Notes: generated by a model not told the origin, from the letters alone. Counted from the first letter of the stretch, positions 47,120 to 59,116 are shown. The stretch: DNA of 64,000 nt from Lepus europaeus (GCF_033115175.1 NC_084839.1:38859501-38923500), one strand, 5' to 3'. Made by a program: numbers and translations.

Positions 47120-48751
47120 TAGGGAAAAGGAAATGGTTTTATTATTATCTCAGCAATGATAATGGCAAAGAAGCGAGGTACCCCAGGCTTTCCTGAAACC
47201 CCAGTGGTACATGAAGAATCACTGCTGGGCTGGGTTTTGGAGGTCCAGGCTTGAGCCTCAGGTCCCTCACGACTGTACCCTTCCTTGCCCTGCTTTTCTA
47301 CCTGATAATAGTTGAGGTTTGAACTACAGGATGGCTAATATTCCTTTAATGAACACTTCTGGTAAGCTTTTTTTTGATAAATATGTCCAGGTCCCCCGTC
47401 CTACCCAACCCTTCCCAGCCCCTCTCTTATGTCCCTGATAAGTTACAGTGTGAGCTTTAAATGATTCATGAATCTGTAACTTTAACTCTTTTGTGTTTAT
47501 ATATGAGTTCTTTATAGCAACTGGCTGAAAAAGCAAAACTGTAGTTCCTACTGCTGAAATCAGCATGAAACAATCGCCAGTTTTATATTCTCTAGTCCTA
47601 ACAGCCTAGCCAGATTAATACGGTATATTACTTGATATTCTGACAAGAAGGGGTCTGTTGTAGCTGTGATTCCGAATGGTGAAGATCAAATAATTACATC
47701 TTTGCTGCTTTTAGCTGCCTTAAAATTGACTTAGCTACACAGCAACTAAGAGTAAACCATATCTACTTCCTTTCTTAAAGATAATCTGGTGATAACACAT
47801 AAGTATGACTTTGGTATCAAAAGGCTTTCATGTTGGATGTCTTATTAAACCCATTGTGTTGGGGGCAAAGTTAACAGAAAAAGATAAATATGGTTGTAAT
47901 ATTGAGTAATATCAAATTATTTCTATTTTCATTTTTATGTTAGAAATATTGTTTGGACATCTGAATGTCAGGACAATTATCACCTAATAAAGGCAATGAA
48001 GGCAAAAATTATCCAATAAAATGTTAAGTGACATGAAATTCTCTTGATTCTTAAATACTTTTCTGAGTCACTTCAGTAAAGAGATAAAAGAAATCCAAAC
48101 TGGAAAGGAGAGAACGCACCCAAGCTTTCATGAAGCTGTATGAAAAGGTGAACAGGCACAAAAATAAAGCAGAGTCGAGAAGTACGCTGGGGAAGCTTTT
48201 CAAATAGCTTTGTCACTTGTGTCTAGCTCCATTATACAGTTTCAATTTTAGCCAACATTTTTAAGTATTTGTTAAACAGTTCCTGCGTGTGACATATGTT
48301 TCCAGAATACTTCTGACATTGATATGAGAAATTATAAAACATTTAGAAATGAAAATGTTGCTCTCAAAAAATAACACTGTAAGTTCCAAGTTTCTTCTGA
48401 ATTCATAAGATGGAGAAACATTTGGAAAATAGTATCTTTCTGTTCTAAAATGTTCAAATAATGCACTTTAAAAAAAAATGTAATTGTTCAAGGGGAGGAG
48501 GAGCCAAGTCTAAACAAATGAGGTCCTCAAGTTTACTCTAGGGGTCGTTACTCTTCCTTTGCAGTCTCGATCCTAGTTACTCCATTAGAAGTAAACAGCT
48601 TTATCCCTTCAGCTGGGAAGGATAATTTTTGCCCTACCAAGATGATAACAATGCCACTGCAGTGCTCACCCAGCAAGAAACGCATGAATATGAAGTAGCA
48701 TCAACTCTTTCTTATCAAACCCAGTGTATGCAAGGATTGATTTGCAATGCA
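47120..48751 (-). other. KCNG3: Probable KCNG3 3' untranslated region
   Basis: This AT-rich, SINE-free stretch directly follows the KCNG3 stop codon. Read on the minus strand, AATAAA hexamers occur at 47143-47138 and, further down, 46888-46883; either could be the polyadenylation signal. No transposable element interrupts the interval, as expected for a retained 3' UTR. The exact end is inferred and cannot be fixed without transcript data. Confidence 0.5.
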
Positions 48752-49397
48752 TTAATTCAGGAACTCTGCAGAGAGGCTCCTACTATATCTAGCTGATCTA
48801 AACTTGAGCTCATGATAACACTGCACAAAGCTATGGTAGATAAAAGTGATAGGTAATGCCAATAGAACAATTCCACTGACAACACAAACTCCTCCAAGGA
48901 TTCTTCCAGGCACTGTGATAGGATACATATCTCCATAGCCAACTGTAGTCATAGAGATAATCACCCACCAGCAGGCAGCAGGGATGCTGGCGAAGTCCTT
49001 GTTGGATGTTTCCAGGTCCAAACCATGTTCAAGAAGCTGAGAAAGTGCACTAAAGATTGCCATGGCAACACAAATGAAGACAAGTAACATAACCATCTCC
49101 CGGTAACATCGTTTGAGAGTCAAACCAAGTGTCTGAAGACCAATGAAGTGACGGGCAAGCTTAATCACCCAAAAAATCCTCATCATTCTAAGCACCCTCA
49201 GGGTGACACCAGCCCTCTGGAGTTGAGAGTTCTCGCCTGTGAACACTGTCATCAGCACGGAGATGTAATACGGCGTGATCGCCAGCAAATCAATGATGTT
49301 CAGGGGTCTCTTGACAAACTCACACTTGTTTTTGGAGACAAGGAACCTCACGATGCACTCCGCCGTGAACCAGCCTATGCAGATAGCTTCAATTACC
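48752..49397 (-). CDS. KCNG3: KCNG3 last coding exon (Kv6.3 potassium channel modifier subunit, C-terminal half)
   Basis: This exon encodes the C-terminal 214 residues of a voltage-gated potassium channel alpha subunit. In order it shows S2 (IEAICIGWFTAECIVRF), S3 (PLNIIDLLAITPYYISVLM), an arginine-rich S4 (RVLRMMRIFWVIKLARH), S5, a pore helix with the TVGYGD selectivity filter, S6, and a short tail ending EFLN before the stop. The exon starts just after a good acceptor (pyrimidine-poor cccttgacag, read on the minus strand at 49407-49398); its first base completes a split codon and the frame is then open to the stop at 48752. S6 has ALPITF where conducting Kv subunits have a PxP bend, a hallmark of the silent KvS group (Kv5, 6, 8, 9), which do not form channels alone but assemble with Kv2 subunits at the plasma membrane. 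The sequence matches KCNG3 as I remember it, including the NSQLQRAG S3-S4 linker. The family protein is about 436 residues; the T1 domain and S1 must lie in an upstream exon beyond the right edge. Confidence 0.95.
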
Positions 49398-49690
49398 CTG
49401 TCAAGGGAACAAAGGGAGGATTGATCATTTTATTTTCAAGCATTTTAACAGCTCTGAGATTTCTTCAGATAGTACTACATTCACACACCAATTCAGTTAC
49501 TTTTCCAGAAAACATGAAGAACAGACAGCATTACCAACATCGTCAGACCCACCAGGACCAACAGAACAAGACGTTACAATTCGAATAAAAACTGAACCTG
49601 GAGTTCTTCTCATTTATATTACACTATACATAATACCATTAAAATTACTGTTTTTTTACTTGTCACTACTGCTTAAAAAAACCTCTCTAT

Positions 49691-49992
49691 GGGGCCGGTA
49701 CTGTGGAGTAGCAGGTAAAGTTGGTGCCCGTAGTGCTGACATCCCATATAGGCACTACCAGTGCAAGTCCCAGCTGCTCTGCTTCCAATCCAGCTCTCTG
49801 GGAAAGCAGAAGATGGTCCAGGTCCTTGGACCCCTGCACTCATGTGGGAGACCAGAAAGAAGCTCCTGGCTTCAAATCAGCCCAGCACTCTGGTCGTTGC
49901 AGCCATCTGAGGAATGGACCAGCAGGTGGAAGATCTCTCTTTCTCTCTGCCTCTGCCTCTCTGTAACTCTGCCTTTCAAATAAGCAAGTAAA

Positions 49993-50031
<39 letters not shown>
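49691..50031 (+). mobile_element. CSINE with 33-base A tail
   Basis: ggggccggtactgtggag to ctttcaaataagcaagtaaa, then a long A run. Antisense to KCNG3. Confidence 0.93.
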
Positions 50032-50033
<2 letters not shown>

Positions 50034-51009
50034 AAAACCCTTATTGGGCACTCTAAAATGGACTTATACTCAGCCAGCCACAATGCAAAATTGTACTTCC
50101 TCTTTGGGGTCCGTGGGTTCTTGACTGTGATAGTCACCAGGCAGGTCAGAAAGATTTCTGTCAATGCCCATAGAGAGCACACCCTGGTTTTCTGATGACT
50201 TACTTCTGGATAAATAAGTGAATCCAGGATCCTTTCCTGAAAGCGACGCTCCCCTGTTTTTCCAGTAGGTTTGCATGGGAGCTTTTTGGGCACTGCCCAG
50301 ATGCCCTCTTCAGGACAGTGCCCTGGCACCACCATCCTCATCACGAGGTTCCCCATGGAAAACAGACTGAGGACTCCCGAATGGAGCAAAACAGCTCTGG
50401 GACTTTCCCAGAGACCATGGCGACTTTTGTCGTTTATTTTTCATAATTATTTTTACACATTGTGTCTTTTTAAATATAAGACCACATTCTGCCCAGAGCA
50501 GTACTTACCAACCTTTCCACATCACTGCACACTTTGAAACTAATCGTATTTACATAGCATACTAGAGGCAAAGCTGAGGATTCCTGAAACAAAAGCCACC
50601 ACCTGGGGGCTTGGATCATGGGGCCCGCATCCCACTCTCTCCAAGGTAGAGGAAATCAAACCTCAGCAAGGTGGAGTGACAAGTAACCGGGGACAACTGT
50701 AAATTTTAATTGTTATTTTTGTTACACCAGCACTCACTTTCTTGCCACTGATCTAGACCCAAACCTCAGAAGTGCGATTGATGGAAGAAATCGAAGTAGG
50801 CAGGATGGGAGCAGGGGAGCAACATTTTTAAAAAGAATGACTCAAAAGTGCATTCCACAGAACACAAGTTGCTCGGAAATGACCAAATACAATTAATCAT
50901 GTCGATTACTGTAGAGCTTTCTAGAGTCATAAATATTAATTTTATTTATTTTTGGAATAGGCATTCACATTCATGTGGCTCTAATCCATAAAGGTTTAAA
51001 AAGAGAGAG
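50032..51009. other. Intronic DNA without recognised repeat
   Basis: The minus open frame 49976-50389 crosses the SINE A tail; it shows no known domain. Otherwise nothing recognised. Confidence 0.4.
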
Positions 51010-51318
51010 AGTATAGATATCAGAGTGCCAATTAGCTGCTCTACTTTGGGTCAAGCTTCCTGCAAATGTACCTGGGCAGGCAGTAGATAATGGCCCAAGT
51101 ACTTGGTTCCCTGCCACCCACATGGGAGACCTGGAAGAAGCTCTTGGCTACTGGTTCCTAGCTTCTGATTGGACCAGGTTGGAGTTCCAGGCTCCTGGCT
51201 TTGGCCTGGCCCAGCCCCGGCTGTTGTGTGCACTTGGAAAGTAAACCAGCAGATGAAGACCTCTTTTCCTCTGTCTCGCCTACTCTACCATTCAAACAAA
51301 CAAATAAGTAGATTAAAG
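51010..51318 (+). mobile_element. CSINE, 5' truncated
   Basis: Begins at gatatcagagtgccaatta; 3' end attcaaacaaacaaataag. Confidence 0.87.
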
Positions 51319-51337
51319 CGGGGGGGGGGGGGGAGGG

Positions 51338-51676
51338 GGCCACGGCGCTGTGGCGCAGTAGGTTAATCCTCCGCCTGAAGCGCCAGCGTCCCATAGAGAT
51401 ACTGGTTCTGATCTCGGCTGCTCCTCTTCCAATCCAGCTCTCTGCTATGGCCTGGGAAAGCAAAAGATGGCCCAAGTGCTTGGGCCCCTGTACCCACGTG
51501 GGAGACCCGGAAGAAGCTCCTGGCTTCTGGCTTTGGATTGGTGCAGCCCCAGGTGTTGCAGCCATTTGGGGAGTGAGCCAGTGGAAGGAAGATCTTTCTC
51601 TCCGTCTCTCCCTCTCACTGTCTATAACTCTACCTCTCAAATAAATAAATAAATAAATAAAATCTTAAAAAAAAAG
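51338..51676 (+). mobile_element. CSINE
   Basis: Follows a poly-G run (51320-51337); ccacggcgctgtggcgcag to (AAAT)n tail. Confidence 0.92.
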
Positions 51677-51748
51677 TGACACAGCATTCCATTGATTGAA
51701 CTGCATTTTATTTAACCATTCCACATGATGGACATTTAAAGTAATTTC

Positions 51749-52086
51749 TGGGGCTACTGCTGTGGCACGGAGGATTGAGCCACTGTCAGTGTGCCGGCAT
51801 CCCATATGGGTGGCAGTTCAAGTCATGGCTGCTCCACTTCTGATCCAGCTCCCGGCTAATGCGCCTGGGAAAGCAGTGGAAGAAGGCCCAAGTCCTTGGG
51901 CCCCTGCACCCACATGGGAGACCCAGAAGAAGCTCTTAGCTCCTGTTTGCTGGCTTCTGATTGGCTCAGCTCTGTCTGTTGTGGTCTTTTGGAGAGTGAA
52001 CTACTGGATGGGAGACCTCCCTATCTCTCTCTATCTCTGTAACTCTGCCTTTCAAATAAATAAATAAATCTTAAAAAATAAAAACA
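51749..52086 (+). mobile_element. CSINE
   Basis: ctggggctactgctgtggc to aaataaataaataaatctta. Confidence 0.92.
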
Positions 52087-52589
52087 AGCCAAAAGTAGTT
52101 TCCATCCAATTTCTGGGTAACAAAAACAATGAATATTATTACTTTTGCATCATTTCACACATGAGCAAATATATCCACAGGATGAGTCCCAGACACGGAA
52201 TTATATACCAAGTCAAAGGAAACAGATATCATGTAATTTTGCTAGGTCTTGCCAAGCTACTCCCATGGAGGGTACACTAGATGACCCTCCCCCAGCACCA
52301 CCGAGCAGCATTTATTTTCCCACAGCCTCATCAATGAAGTTTAAATTGAGTTGGAGACCTCTGCAACTCTTATAGATGAAAAGCACTAATTTGTCGTGAA
52401 GAACGGTGAACATTTTTTTCCTGTGTAGCCTATGTCCTTTGCTCATGGGCCCTCAATCTCCTCGGATACAGTAAAATATCATTCAGTGTGTGCAGGGCCA
52501 GATCGGGTCTTTTGTGTTCTTGCGACTATTATTCTTTGAAACATCAGTTCTGGAAAATGCTCCAGAGTCTTCGCCTGTAGGCATGCTTG

Positions 52590-52732
52590 TAGTAGGGTTC
52601 AACAAACTGTAGCCTGTGGTTCACATCCTGCCCGCCACCTCACTGGTTTGTATGGCATGCAAATTAAAAATGGTTTTTTCACATTTTTTAATGGTTGGAA
52701 AAAAACAAAAGAAGAATTACAATTCTTTTGAA
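52590..52732 (+). repeat. Possible hAT-type DNA transposon fragment
   Basis: gttcaacaaactgtagcctg and tttaatggttggaaaaaaac match the order of a common old mammalian repeat ('caaactacggcccg ... aaatggttgaaaaaaatc'). The exact family is not certain. Confidence 0.45.
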
Positions 52733-52850
52733 GTTTTTATTTATTTACTTATTTGAAAGGCAGAGTGATGGCAAGGGACAGTAGATGGGGGTTGTGTCAA
52801 CCAGGCACTCCTCTCTTGTGGGCACTCTCGTGGCAGGTGGCAGGCATTCG
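52733..52850 (-). mobile_element. Truncated CSINE
   Basis: ttttatttatttacttatttg then gcagagtgatgg, decaying after gtggcaggtggcagg. Confidence 0.6.
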
Positions 52851-53079
52851 ACAGAGCGGGCCCTTCACAGCGTGGCCTCCTGTACCATCGTCTGTCCTGT
52901 AGTGACTTCAGTTCTCACCAGCTTTATCCATGTGAACTACCACAAAAAACCTTCATGTCTCTGGACAACTATGATGTAGGTTTGTTTTTCTTTTTCTGCA
53001 TCTCCCTGGTCATCTTCACCAAATGTTTCATGTGTTACTCTTTATTTCTGGTCTCCTTGTAACGATACAGGATCATGTA

Positions 53080-53380
53080 ACCAGTGCTGACCGGTGGGCA
53101 AGCAGCAAAATGCCAGTAACATTTCTGGGCAGAAGCAGAGAGCGGATGTGAATTATTTTTCCTGGCACAGCAACCTGGAAGGAACGAACCCTAAATGACT
53201 TGCACACTGGTGGAGCTCCCATGGGACCAAGTCTCCGAGAGCTTGTGCAGAGCACAGCAGAAACATTTTCCACCTTGACCTGGATCAGACGTGATCTGGG
53301 AGCGAGAAATAAATCTCTGTTGTGATAAGCTAGCGAGGATTCCAAGTTGGTTGCTATTAAAGCAGTTAAAGTAAAATATG
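53080..53380 (+). repeat. Possible old LTR fragment
   Basis: gagcgagaaataaatctctg and ttgtgataagc resemble the 3' part of ancient ERVL/MaLR-type LTRs. Weak, based on a short motif only. Confidence 0.4.
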
Positions 53381-53669
53381 CCAAGTTGCCATATTGACTA
53401 TTTTGAACTGAAATCACCTGAGGAACTCTAACTGCAGGAAAGGCCGTTTGGCCTTTTCTTCTGCATGCAGGAGGCCATAAAGCTTGTTTTGGGAAGGACA
53501 TCCTTCACACATCCAGGCCAGAAAACGACCTGATCACCAGACAGTGGTAACTGGGACTGCAATAATCTCAAAGAGCAAACTCTTTGGAGTAATCCCTACC
53601 TTCCCCTGGCTTTTCCATCCCTCCCTCCTGACCACATATCTCTTACATACATCAAAAATGTACCACCTG

Positions 53670-54002
53670 GGGGCCGGCGCTGTGGCATGGCAGGTAAAGC
53701 CACTGCCTGCAGTGCCGGCATCCCATACGGGCACCAGTTCAAATCCTGGCTGCTCCACTTCTGATCCAACTCTCTAATATGGCCTGGGAAAGCAGCGGAA
53801 GATGGCCCAAGTCCTTGGGCCCCTGCACCCGTGTGGGAGACCCGGAAGAAGCTCCTGGCTCCTGGCTCCGGATCAGCACAGCTCTGGCCATTGTGGTCAA
53901 CTGGAGAAGGAACCAGCGGATGGAAGACCTCTGTCTCTTTCTCTGCCTCTCCTTCAATCTGTGTGTAACTCTTTCAAATAAAAATAAATAGATCTTTAAA
54001 TT
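53670..54002 (+). mobile_element. CSINE
   Basis: gggggccggcgctgtggcat to aaataaaaataaatagatc. Confidence 0.93.
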
Positions 54003-54008
54003 TTTTTT

Positions 54009-54090
54009 TCTCTCTCTCTCCCTCCCTCCCTCCCTACATCTGCCTCTGTAACTCTTTCAAGTAAATAAATAAATATTTTTAAAATGTTAA
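54009..54090 (+). mobile_element. Extra CSINE 3' end
   Basis: A second CT run, gcctctgtaactctttcaag and (AAAT)n tail follow the complete copy directly. Confidence 0.8.
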
Positions 54091-54109
54091 AATTAAAAAA
54101 GCATCATGC

Positions 54110-54486
54110 GGAGCTGGTGCTGTGGTGCAGTGGGTTAACGCCCTGGCCTGAAGCGCCGGCATCCCATATGGGCACCGGTTCAATACCCGGCTGCTCTATT
54201 TCCTGTCCAGCTCTCTGCTATGGCCTGGGAAAGCAGTAGAAGATGACCCAAGTCCTTGGGTCCCTGCACCCACGTGGGAGACCAGGAAGAAGCTTCTAGC
54301 TCCTGGCTTCGGATTCGCACAGCTCCAGCCATTGCAGCCATCCGGGGAGTGAACCATCGGATGGAAGACCTCTCTCTCTCTCTGCCTCTCCTTCTCTCTG
54401 TGTAACTCTTTCAAATAAATAAATAAATCTTTTAAAAAAAAGAAAAAGGAAAAAGGAAAAAAGTATTACATATAAAATTTAATTTA
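54110..54486 (+). mobile_element. CSINE with extended tail
   Basis: TSD aaaaaagcatcatgc at 54095-54109 and 54487-54501. Between the A-rich tail and the TSD there are about 30 extra AT-rich bases. Confidence 0.94.
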
Positions 54487-54753
54487 AAAAAAGCATCATG
54501 CTTGCTTTGGTCATTTCTACTAACTTAACTCTTTTGTGAAGATCCACATGTAAACTTAGTAAAATCTTAACACTTTTCTCATTAATCAGTTATTGTATTA
54601 ATTGTGTTCTAAGGTTCAGCCAGAGTCCCCTCATAAAACTTAAGGTTGGGGTGGGGTTGAGCGGATCTCACTATTTCCTACACCATCCTAGTTAATAAAC
54701 TGATAAAGTAGGTATTAGGATGTGCGCTGGAAAGAGACTGCAAGAACACACAA

Positions 54754-55018
54754 TGGTTGGGGCTGGCGCCTCTGTCTGCAGTGCCATCATCCCATATGGG
54801 CACCAGTTCGAATGCCAGCTGTTCTACTTCCAATCCAGCTCCTTGCTAATGTGCCTGGGAGAAAAGCAGAAGATGGCCCAAGTTCTTGGGCCCCAGCACC
54901 CATGTGGGAGACCTGGAAGAAGCTCCTAGCTTCGGATCAGCCCAGCTCAGGTCGTGGCAGCAATTTGGGGAGTAAACCAGCTAATGGAAAATTTTCTCTA
55001 TCTTCCTTTAAATAAGAA
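54754..55018 (+). mobile_element. CSINE with 5' internal deletion
   Basis: ttggggctggcgcc jumps to tctgtctgcagtgccatcat. Confidence 0.88.
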
Positions 55019-55261
55019 CATATAGTGGGACAGTGGGAATCTCTAATCCAAAAATTTTCTGAAATCAGAAAAATTTTGAGCCCAAAATGATGTCACAAGT
55101 GGAAAATCCCACACCTGACCTCATTGTGATGAAAGGCCATCAAAGTGCAGGCAACTAAAAAGCACTGTTTAAAATTACCTTCAAGCTGTGTGTACAAGAC
55201 ATATATGAAATAAATTTCATGTTTGGATTTGGGTCTCACCTCTAAGCAAAGGTATCTCATG

Positions 55262-55532
55262 TGACACAGGCATATGGTGCAGTGGAACACCTGCTTCCCA
55301 TGTCAGAACCCCTGTGTCCAAATCTTGGTTCTGCTCCCAACTCCTGCTAACAAGTATCCTGGGAGGCAGTGGTGATGGTTCACCACTATGGAGACTGGGA
55401 TTGAGCTCCAGGCTCCTGGCTTTGACCTGAACTAGCCCTAGCTATTGGAGGCATTTGGGAGTGATTCAACAGATGGAACATCAGTCTGTCTGCTTTTCAA
55501 ATAAATAAAAGAAATATACATATATATTTTAA
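55262..55532 (+). mobile_element. Old CSINE
   Basis: gacacaggcatatggtgcag to tgcttttcaaataaataaa. Confidence 0.85.
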
Positions 55533-55540
55533 AGCTATCC

Positions 55541-55850
55541 TGAGACTTGCACTATGGCACAGCAGGTTAAGATGCCACTTGTGATACTTGCATCCCACAT
55601 CAAAGTGCCATTTTGAGTCCAAGCTGTTCTGGTTCCAATCCAGCTCCATGCAAAGACACCTGGGAAAGTAGCAAATGATGACCCTGGTTCTTGGGCCCAT
55701 GGCACCCATGTGGGAGACCAGGATAAAGTTTTTGACTCCTGACTTCGGCATGGCCACATAGAGAGTGAACCAGCAAGATGGAGGCCCTCCCAGCCCCTGT
55801 CTCTCCATCTGTCAATCTGCCTTTCAAATAACTGAATAAATCTCTTCGAA
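55541..55850 (+). mobile_element. CSINE
   Basis: gagacttgcactatggcac to ctttcaaataactgaataaa. Confidence 0.9.
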
Positions 55851-55960
55851 AGAAATATCTCATTGGGTATATGCAAATATTCCAAAATCTAAAAAAACTC
55901 AGAAATCTGAAACAGTTCTTCTAGTCTGAAGCATTTCAGAGAAGGGATACTCAGCCTGGA

Positions 55961-56740
55961 ATAAACACAGTTCTCTTAGGTTGACCCGCAGGTAAAACGC
56001 ACTGGTTCTCCAGCTGATGCAAGCTCACTGGGCTGCTTGTCAAATGCCCCATGCTCATTCTGCTCTTTGGGCCAAACCTCCTCCACCAAGGGCAGAGCCA
56101 CATGGGTCTTCCAAGGGCCCTCTCGGCTCTAAAATCCTAAAATTCTATTAATTTCAGAAGAGGAAAAAATTGTAATTGTGCCCAGAATATCAGAACATGT
56201 TCTATCTAATTATTTCCACCAGCAGCCAAAATCGTTCAGATCAGGAAAGAGGAAATTCAAATGATGTGGAATAATCTCTCAAGGAGGGAACTTCCAAGAG
56301 GCAAACTCACTCGCCCGTAATGAGGTCCACGGGGTTCTTCCAACTCACCCCCCAAGTCAGAGGCGGTTTCTCCAGCACTCCTTGCTGAAGCCATGAATCA
56401 GTGAGAAACCCCAGGCATCACTTTCACCCAGGATTATGCCAATGCAATCTCGAACCACAAACACCTCCAGGCTTGCCAAGATCCCCCACGTCTCCAGATG
56501 GCACCCTTGCCAATGCCACCACTGACAACTGCAGGAGAACTGGTACTGTTTACCAAGCACTACTGCACACAGCTAGGTACTCCCACAGGCCTCTTCTATA
56601 AAACACAAACAGAAAAAAGAACTAAAGAAGATACTGGGGGACACCATGCTTCCCTGAAGCCCAAAGTGGCTTTTTCATTTTTTTGAGGAAGAATATATAC
56701 AAGTTTGTGATTGTGTGGCTACTAATGATGGACATCACTT
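55961..56740. other. Intronic non-repeat DNA
   Basis: No gene, RNA or clear repeat recognised. Confidence 0.4.
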
Positions 56741-56742
56741 AG

Positions 56743-57360
56743 TGGCAGGTGCTTGGCACAGCAATTAAGGGGCCAGTGCTGTGGTGTAGCTGGTAAAGCT
56801 GCCACCTACAGTGTCAGCATCCCATATGGGCACCAGTTCAAGTCCTAGCTGCTCCACATCCCATCCAACTCCTTGCTAATGTGCCTGGGAAAGCAGCAGA
56901 GGGTGATTGAAGTGCTTGGGCCCCTGCACCCATGTGGGAGACCCAGAAGAAGCTCCTGGCTCCTGGCTTTGGGTAGGCACAGCCCCAACCATGTGGCCAT
57001 TTGGGAAGTGAGCCAGCGGATGGAAGATATCTCTGTCTCTCCCTCTCTTTCTCTGATTTATTTATTTTGAATGGTAGCATTACAATCTTTAAAAAAAAAA
57101 AAAAAAAGACACTGCTGGAGATAACCACATCAAGTCCAAGTTCCACTTCTGAGCCAGCTTCCTCCTGATGCACATCCTGGGAGGCAGCAGGTGATGACTC
57201 AAGTAGTGGGTCCCTGCCACACAAGTGGGAGACCTAGGATGAGCTCCTGGCTCCTGTCTTCAGGCTGACCCAACTCTGAACCTCACTGGCATTTGGGGGA
57301 TCATTAGCACATGTGCTGCCAAAGCGAGCATTAGATGAGAGCTCTTTGGGTGTATGTGTC
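56743..57360 (+). mobile_element. Old CSINE host split by a CSINE
   Basis: Host pieces 56743-56767 (caggtgcttggcacagcaat) and about 57109-57360 (agttccacttctgagccag). Confidence 0.85.
56768..57108 (+). mobile_element. CSINE nested
   Basis: ggggccagtgctgtggtgta to an A17 run at about 57092-57108. Confidence 0.9.
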
Positions 57361-57384
57361 TTTCAAATAATGGAAAATACACAA

Positions 57385-57532
57385 AAATTAAGTACTTAGC
57401 ACTTATTGGGGACTTTCAGTTGGGCACTATGCTAATAACTTCAAAGCTATCATCTCATTTAATCCTTTTCAACAATTCTTTGAAGTGTATTTCCTCTAAC
57501 AGCTCTACTTTCCAAGTGACAAAACGGACTGT
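57385..57532 (-). repeat. MIR fragment
   Basis: Reverse MIR order: gggcactatgctaataac, atctcatttaatccttttc, ttccaagtgacaaaac. Confidence 0.65.
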
Positions 57533-57536
57533 AGGC

Positions 57537-57865
57537 TGGGCCAGCGCTGTGGCATAGTGGGTAAAGTCACTGCCAGTATTGCTGGCATCCCATATGGGCA
57601 CCAGTTCGAGTCTCGGCTGCTCCTCTTCTGATCTCTACTATGGCCTGGGAAAGCAGAAGATGGCCCAAATCCTTGGGCCCCTGCACCCGTGTGGGAGACC
57701 CAGAAGAAGCTCCTGGCTCCTCGCTTCGGATCAGCATAACTCCAGCTGTTGTGGCCAATTGGGAAATGAACCATCAGATGGAAGACCCCTCTCTCTCTCG
57801 GCCTCTCCTCTCTGTGTAACTCTGACTTTCAAAGAAATGAATAAATCTTAAAAAAAAAAAAAAAA
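57537..57865 (+). mobile_element. CSINE
   Basis: ctgggccagcgctgtggca to a 15-base A run. Confidence 0.92.
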
Positions 57866-58117
57866 CTAAAGGTGAAACATCTTTTTCATACGAATCAGAA
57901 ATTGCAGTGCACATATTAGGGCACCCAGGTCTACAGGGTTTTAAAGCTATATAGTGTATTTGAAAACACCATGTCCACCGTTAATACTAAATGGTATATG
58001 TCAATCTCTTGGTTCTCCATGGTTTATATTACCTTACAGTATTTTTCAGAATGCCAGTTTGATCCATTAGTGGATCAAAATTGAAGAATCTTTTTTTGAA
58101 ACAATAGGAAATACAAG

Positions 58118-58410
58118 ACTGTACCAGAGGTGGGGTAAAGCCGCTGCCACCAAAGCTGGCATCCCAAATGGGTGCCGGTTACCAGATGCTCCACTTCCAA
58201 TCTAGCTGTCTGCTGGTGCACTTGGGAAAGCATCAGAGGATGCTCCAAGTGCTTGGGCCCCTGAACCCACGTGGGAGACAGGAAGGAAGCTCCCGGCTTC
58301 AGCTTGGCCTGACTTCAGCTCGGCCTGGTCAGTCATTTAAGGAGTGAACCAGCAGAAGGAAATCCTCTCCCCAACCCCCAACTCTGCCTTTCAAATTAAT
58401 ATTTTTAAAA
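58118..58410 (+). mobile_element. CSINE, 5' truncated
   Basis: gaggtggggtaaagccgctg to tctgcctttcaaattaat. Confidence 0.88.
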
Positions 58411-58454
58411 AGTATATCAAATAATTGTTTTATATCTATTTCAGGTATACAATT

Positions 58455-59102
58455 TTTAATAATTTATTTTTTATGTTTATTTGAAAAGCAAAAAGATAGA
58501 GACAAAAAGAGACAGACCTTCCATCCATTGGTTCACTCCCCAAATGACTGCAACAGCCAAGACTGGACCAGGCCAAAGCCAGGAACGTGGAACTCAATCT
58601 GGGTCTTCTACATGCATGGCAAGAGCTACCCCTGCCAACTCCCAGGGTGAGCATTAGCAGTAAGGTGGAATGGTGACAGAGCTGGGCTCAAACCAAGTAC
58701 AACACAGGATGGGATGCAAGTGTCCCAAGCAGCATTTTTTTAAAGATTTATTTATTTATTTATTTGAAAGGCAGAAATACGGAGAGAAGGGGAGAGACAG
58801 AGAGATTATCTTCTATCCACTGGTTCACTTCCCAAATAGCCACATGGCTGAGGCTGGGCCAGGCCCAAGCCAGGAGTTTCATCCAGGTCTCCCACATGGG
58901 TGTCAGGGGCCTGAGCACTTGGGCCATCTTCTACTGCTTTCCCAGGCTCATTAGCATGGAGCTGGATCAGAAGTGGAGCAACCGGGACTTGAACTGGCGT
59001 CCATATGGGATGCCGGCACTGCAGGCAGATGCTTAGCCTATTATGCCACAGTGCTGGCCCCACCCCAAGTGGCATCCTAATTGCTATGCTAAGTGCCTGC
59101 TT
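58455..59102 (-). mobile_element. Old CSINE host split by a CSINE
   Basis: Host pieces 58455-58735 and 59064-59102 (ctaattgctatgctaagtgc at its 5' end). Confidence 0.88.
58736..59063 (-). mobile_element. CSINE nested
   Basis: TSD cccaagcagcat (58724-58735) / cccaagtggcat (59064-59075); same orientation as host. Confidence 0.94.
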
Positions 59103-59116
59103 CAGTTATATAAAAC

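Larger units (their letters stand above)
55025..55960. repeat. Pogo/Tigger-like DNA transposon remnant, SINE-interrupted
   Basis: Left part aatctctaatccaaaaatt ... tttgggtctcacctctaag and right part gggtatatgcaaatattcc ... gggatactcagcctgg match a known old mammalian DNA transposon ('gttgagtatcccttatcc ... ggaatatttgcat'). Two SINEs sit between, with tatctcat on both sides. Confidence 0.7.

Noticed and set aside
49148-49588. 146-codon plus-strand frame
   Set aside because: Antisense shadow of the KCNG3 exon.
49976-50389. 137-codon minus-strand frame in the intron
   Set aside because: Its end is a run of phenylalanines from the SINE A tail and no family is recognisable. A search would be needed to revive it.
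53073-53501. 142-codon minus-strand frame in the intron
   Set aside because: No known domain; overlaps text that looks like an old LTR in the other direction.
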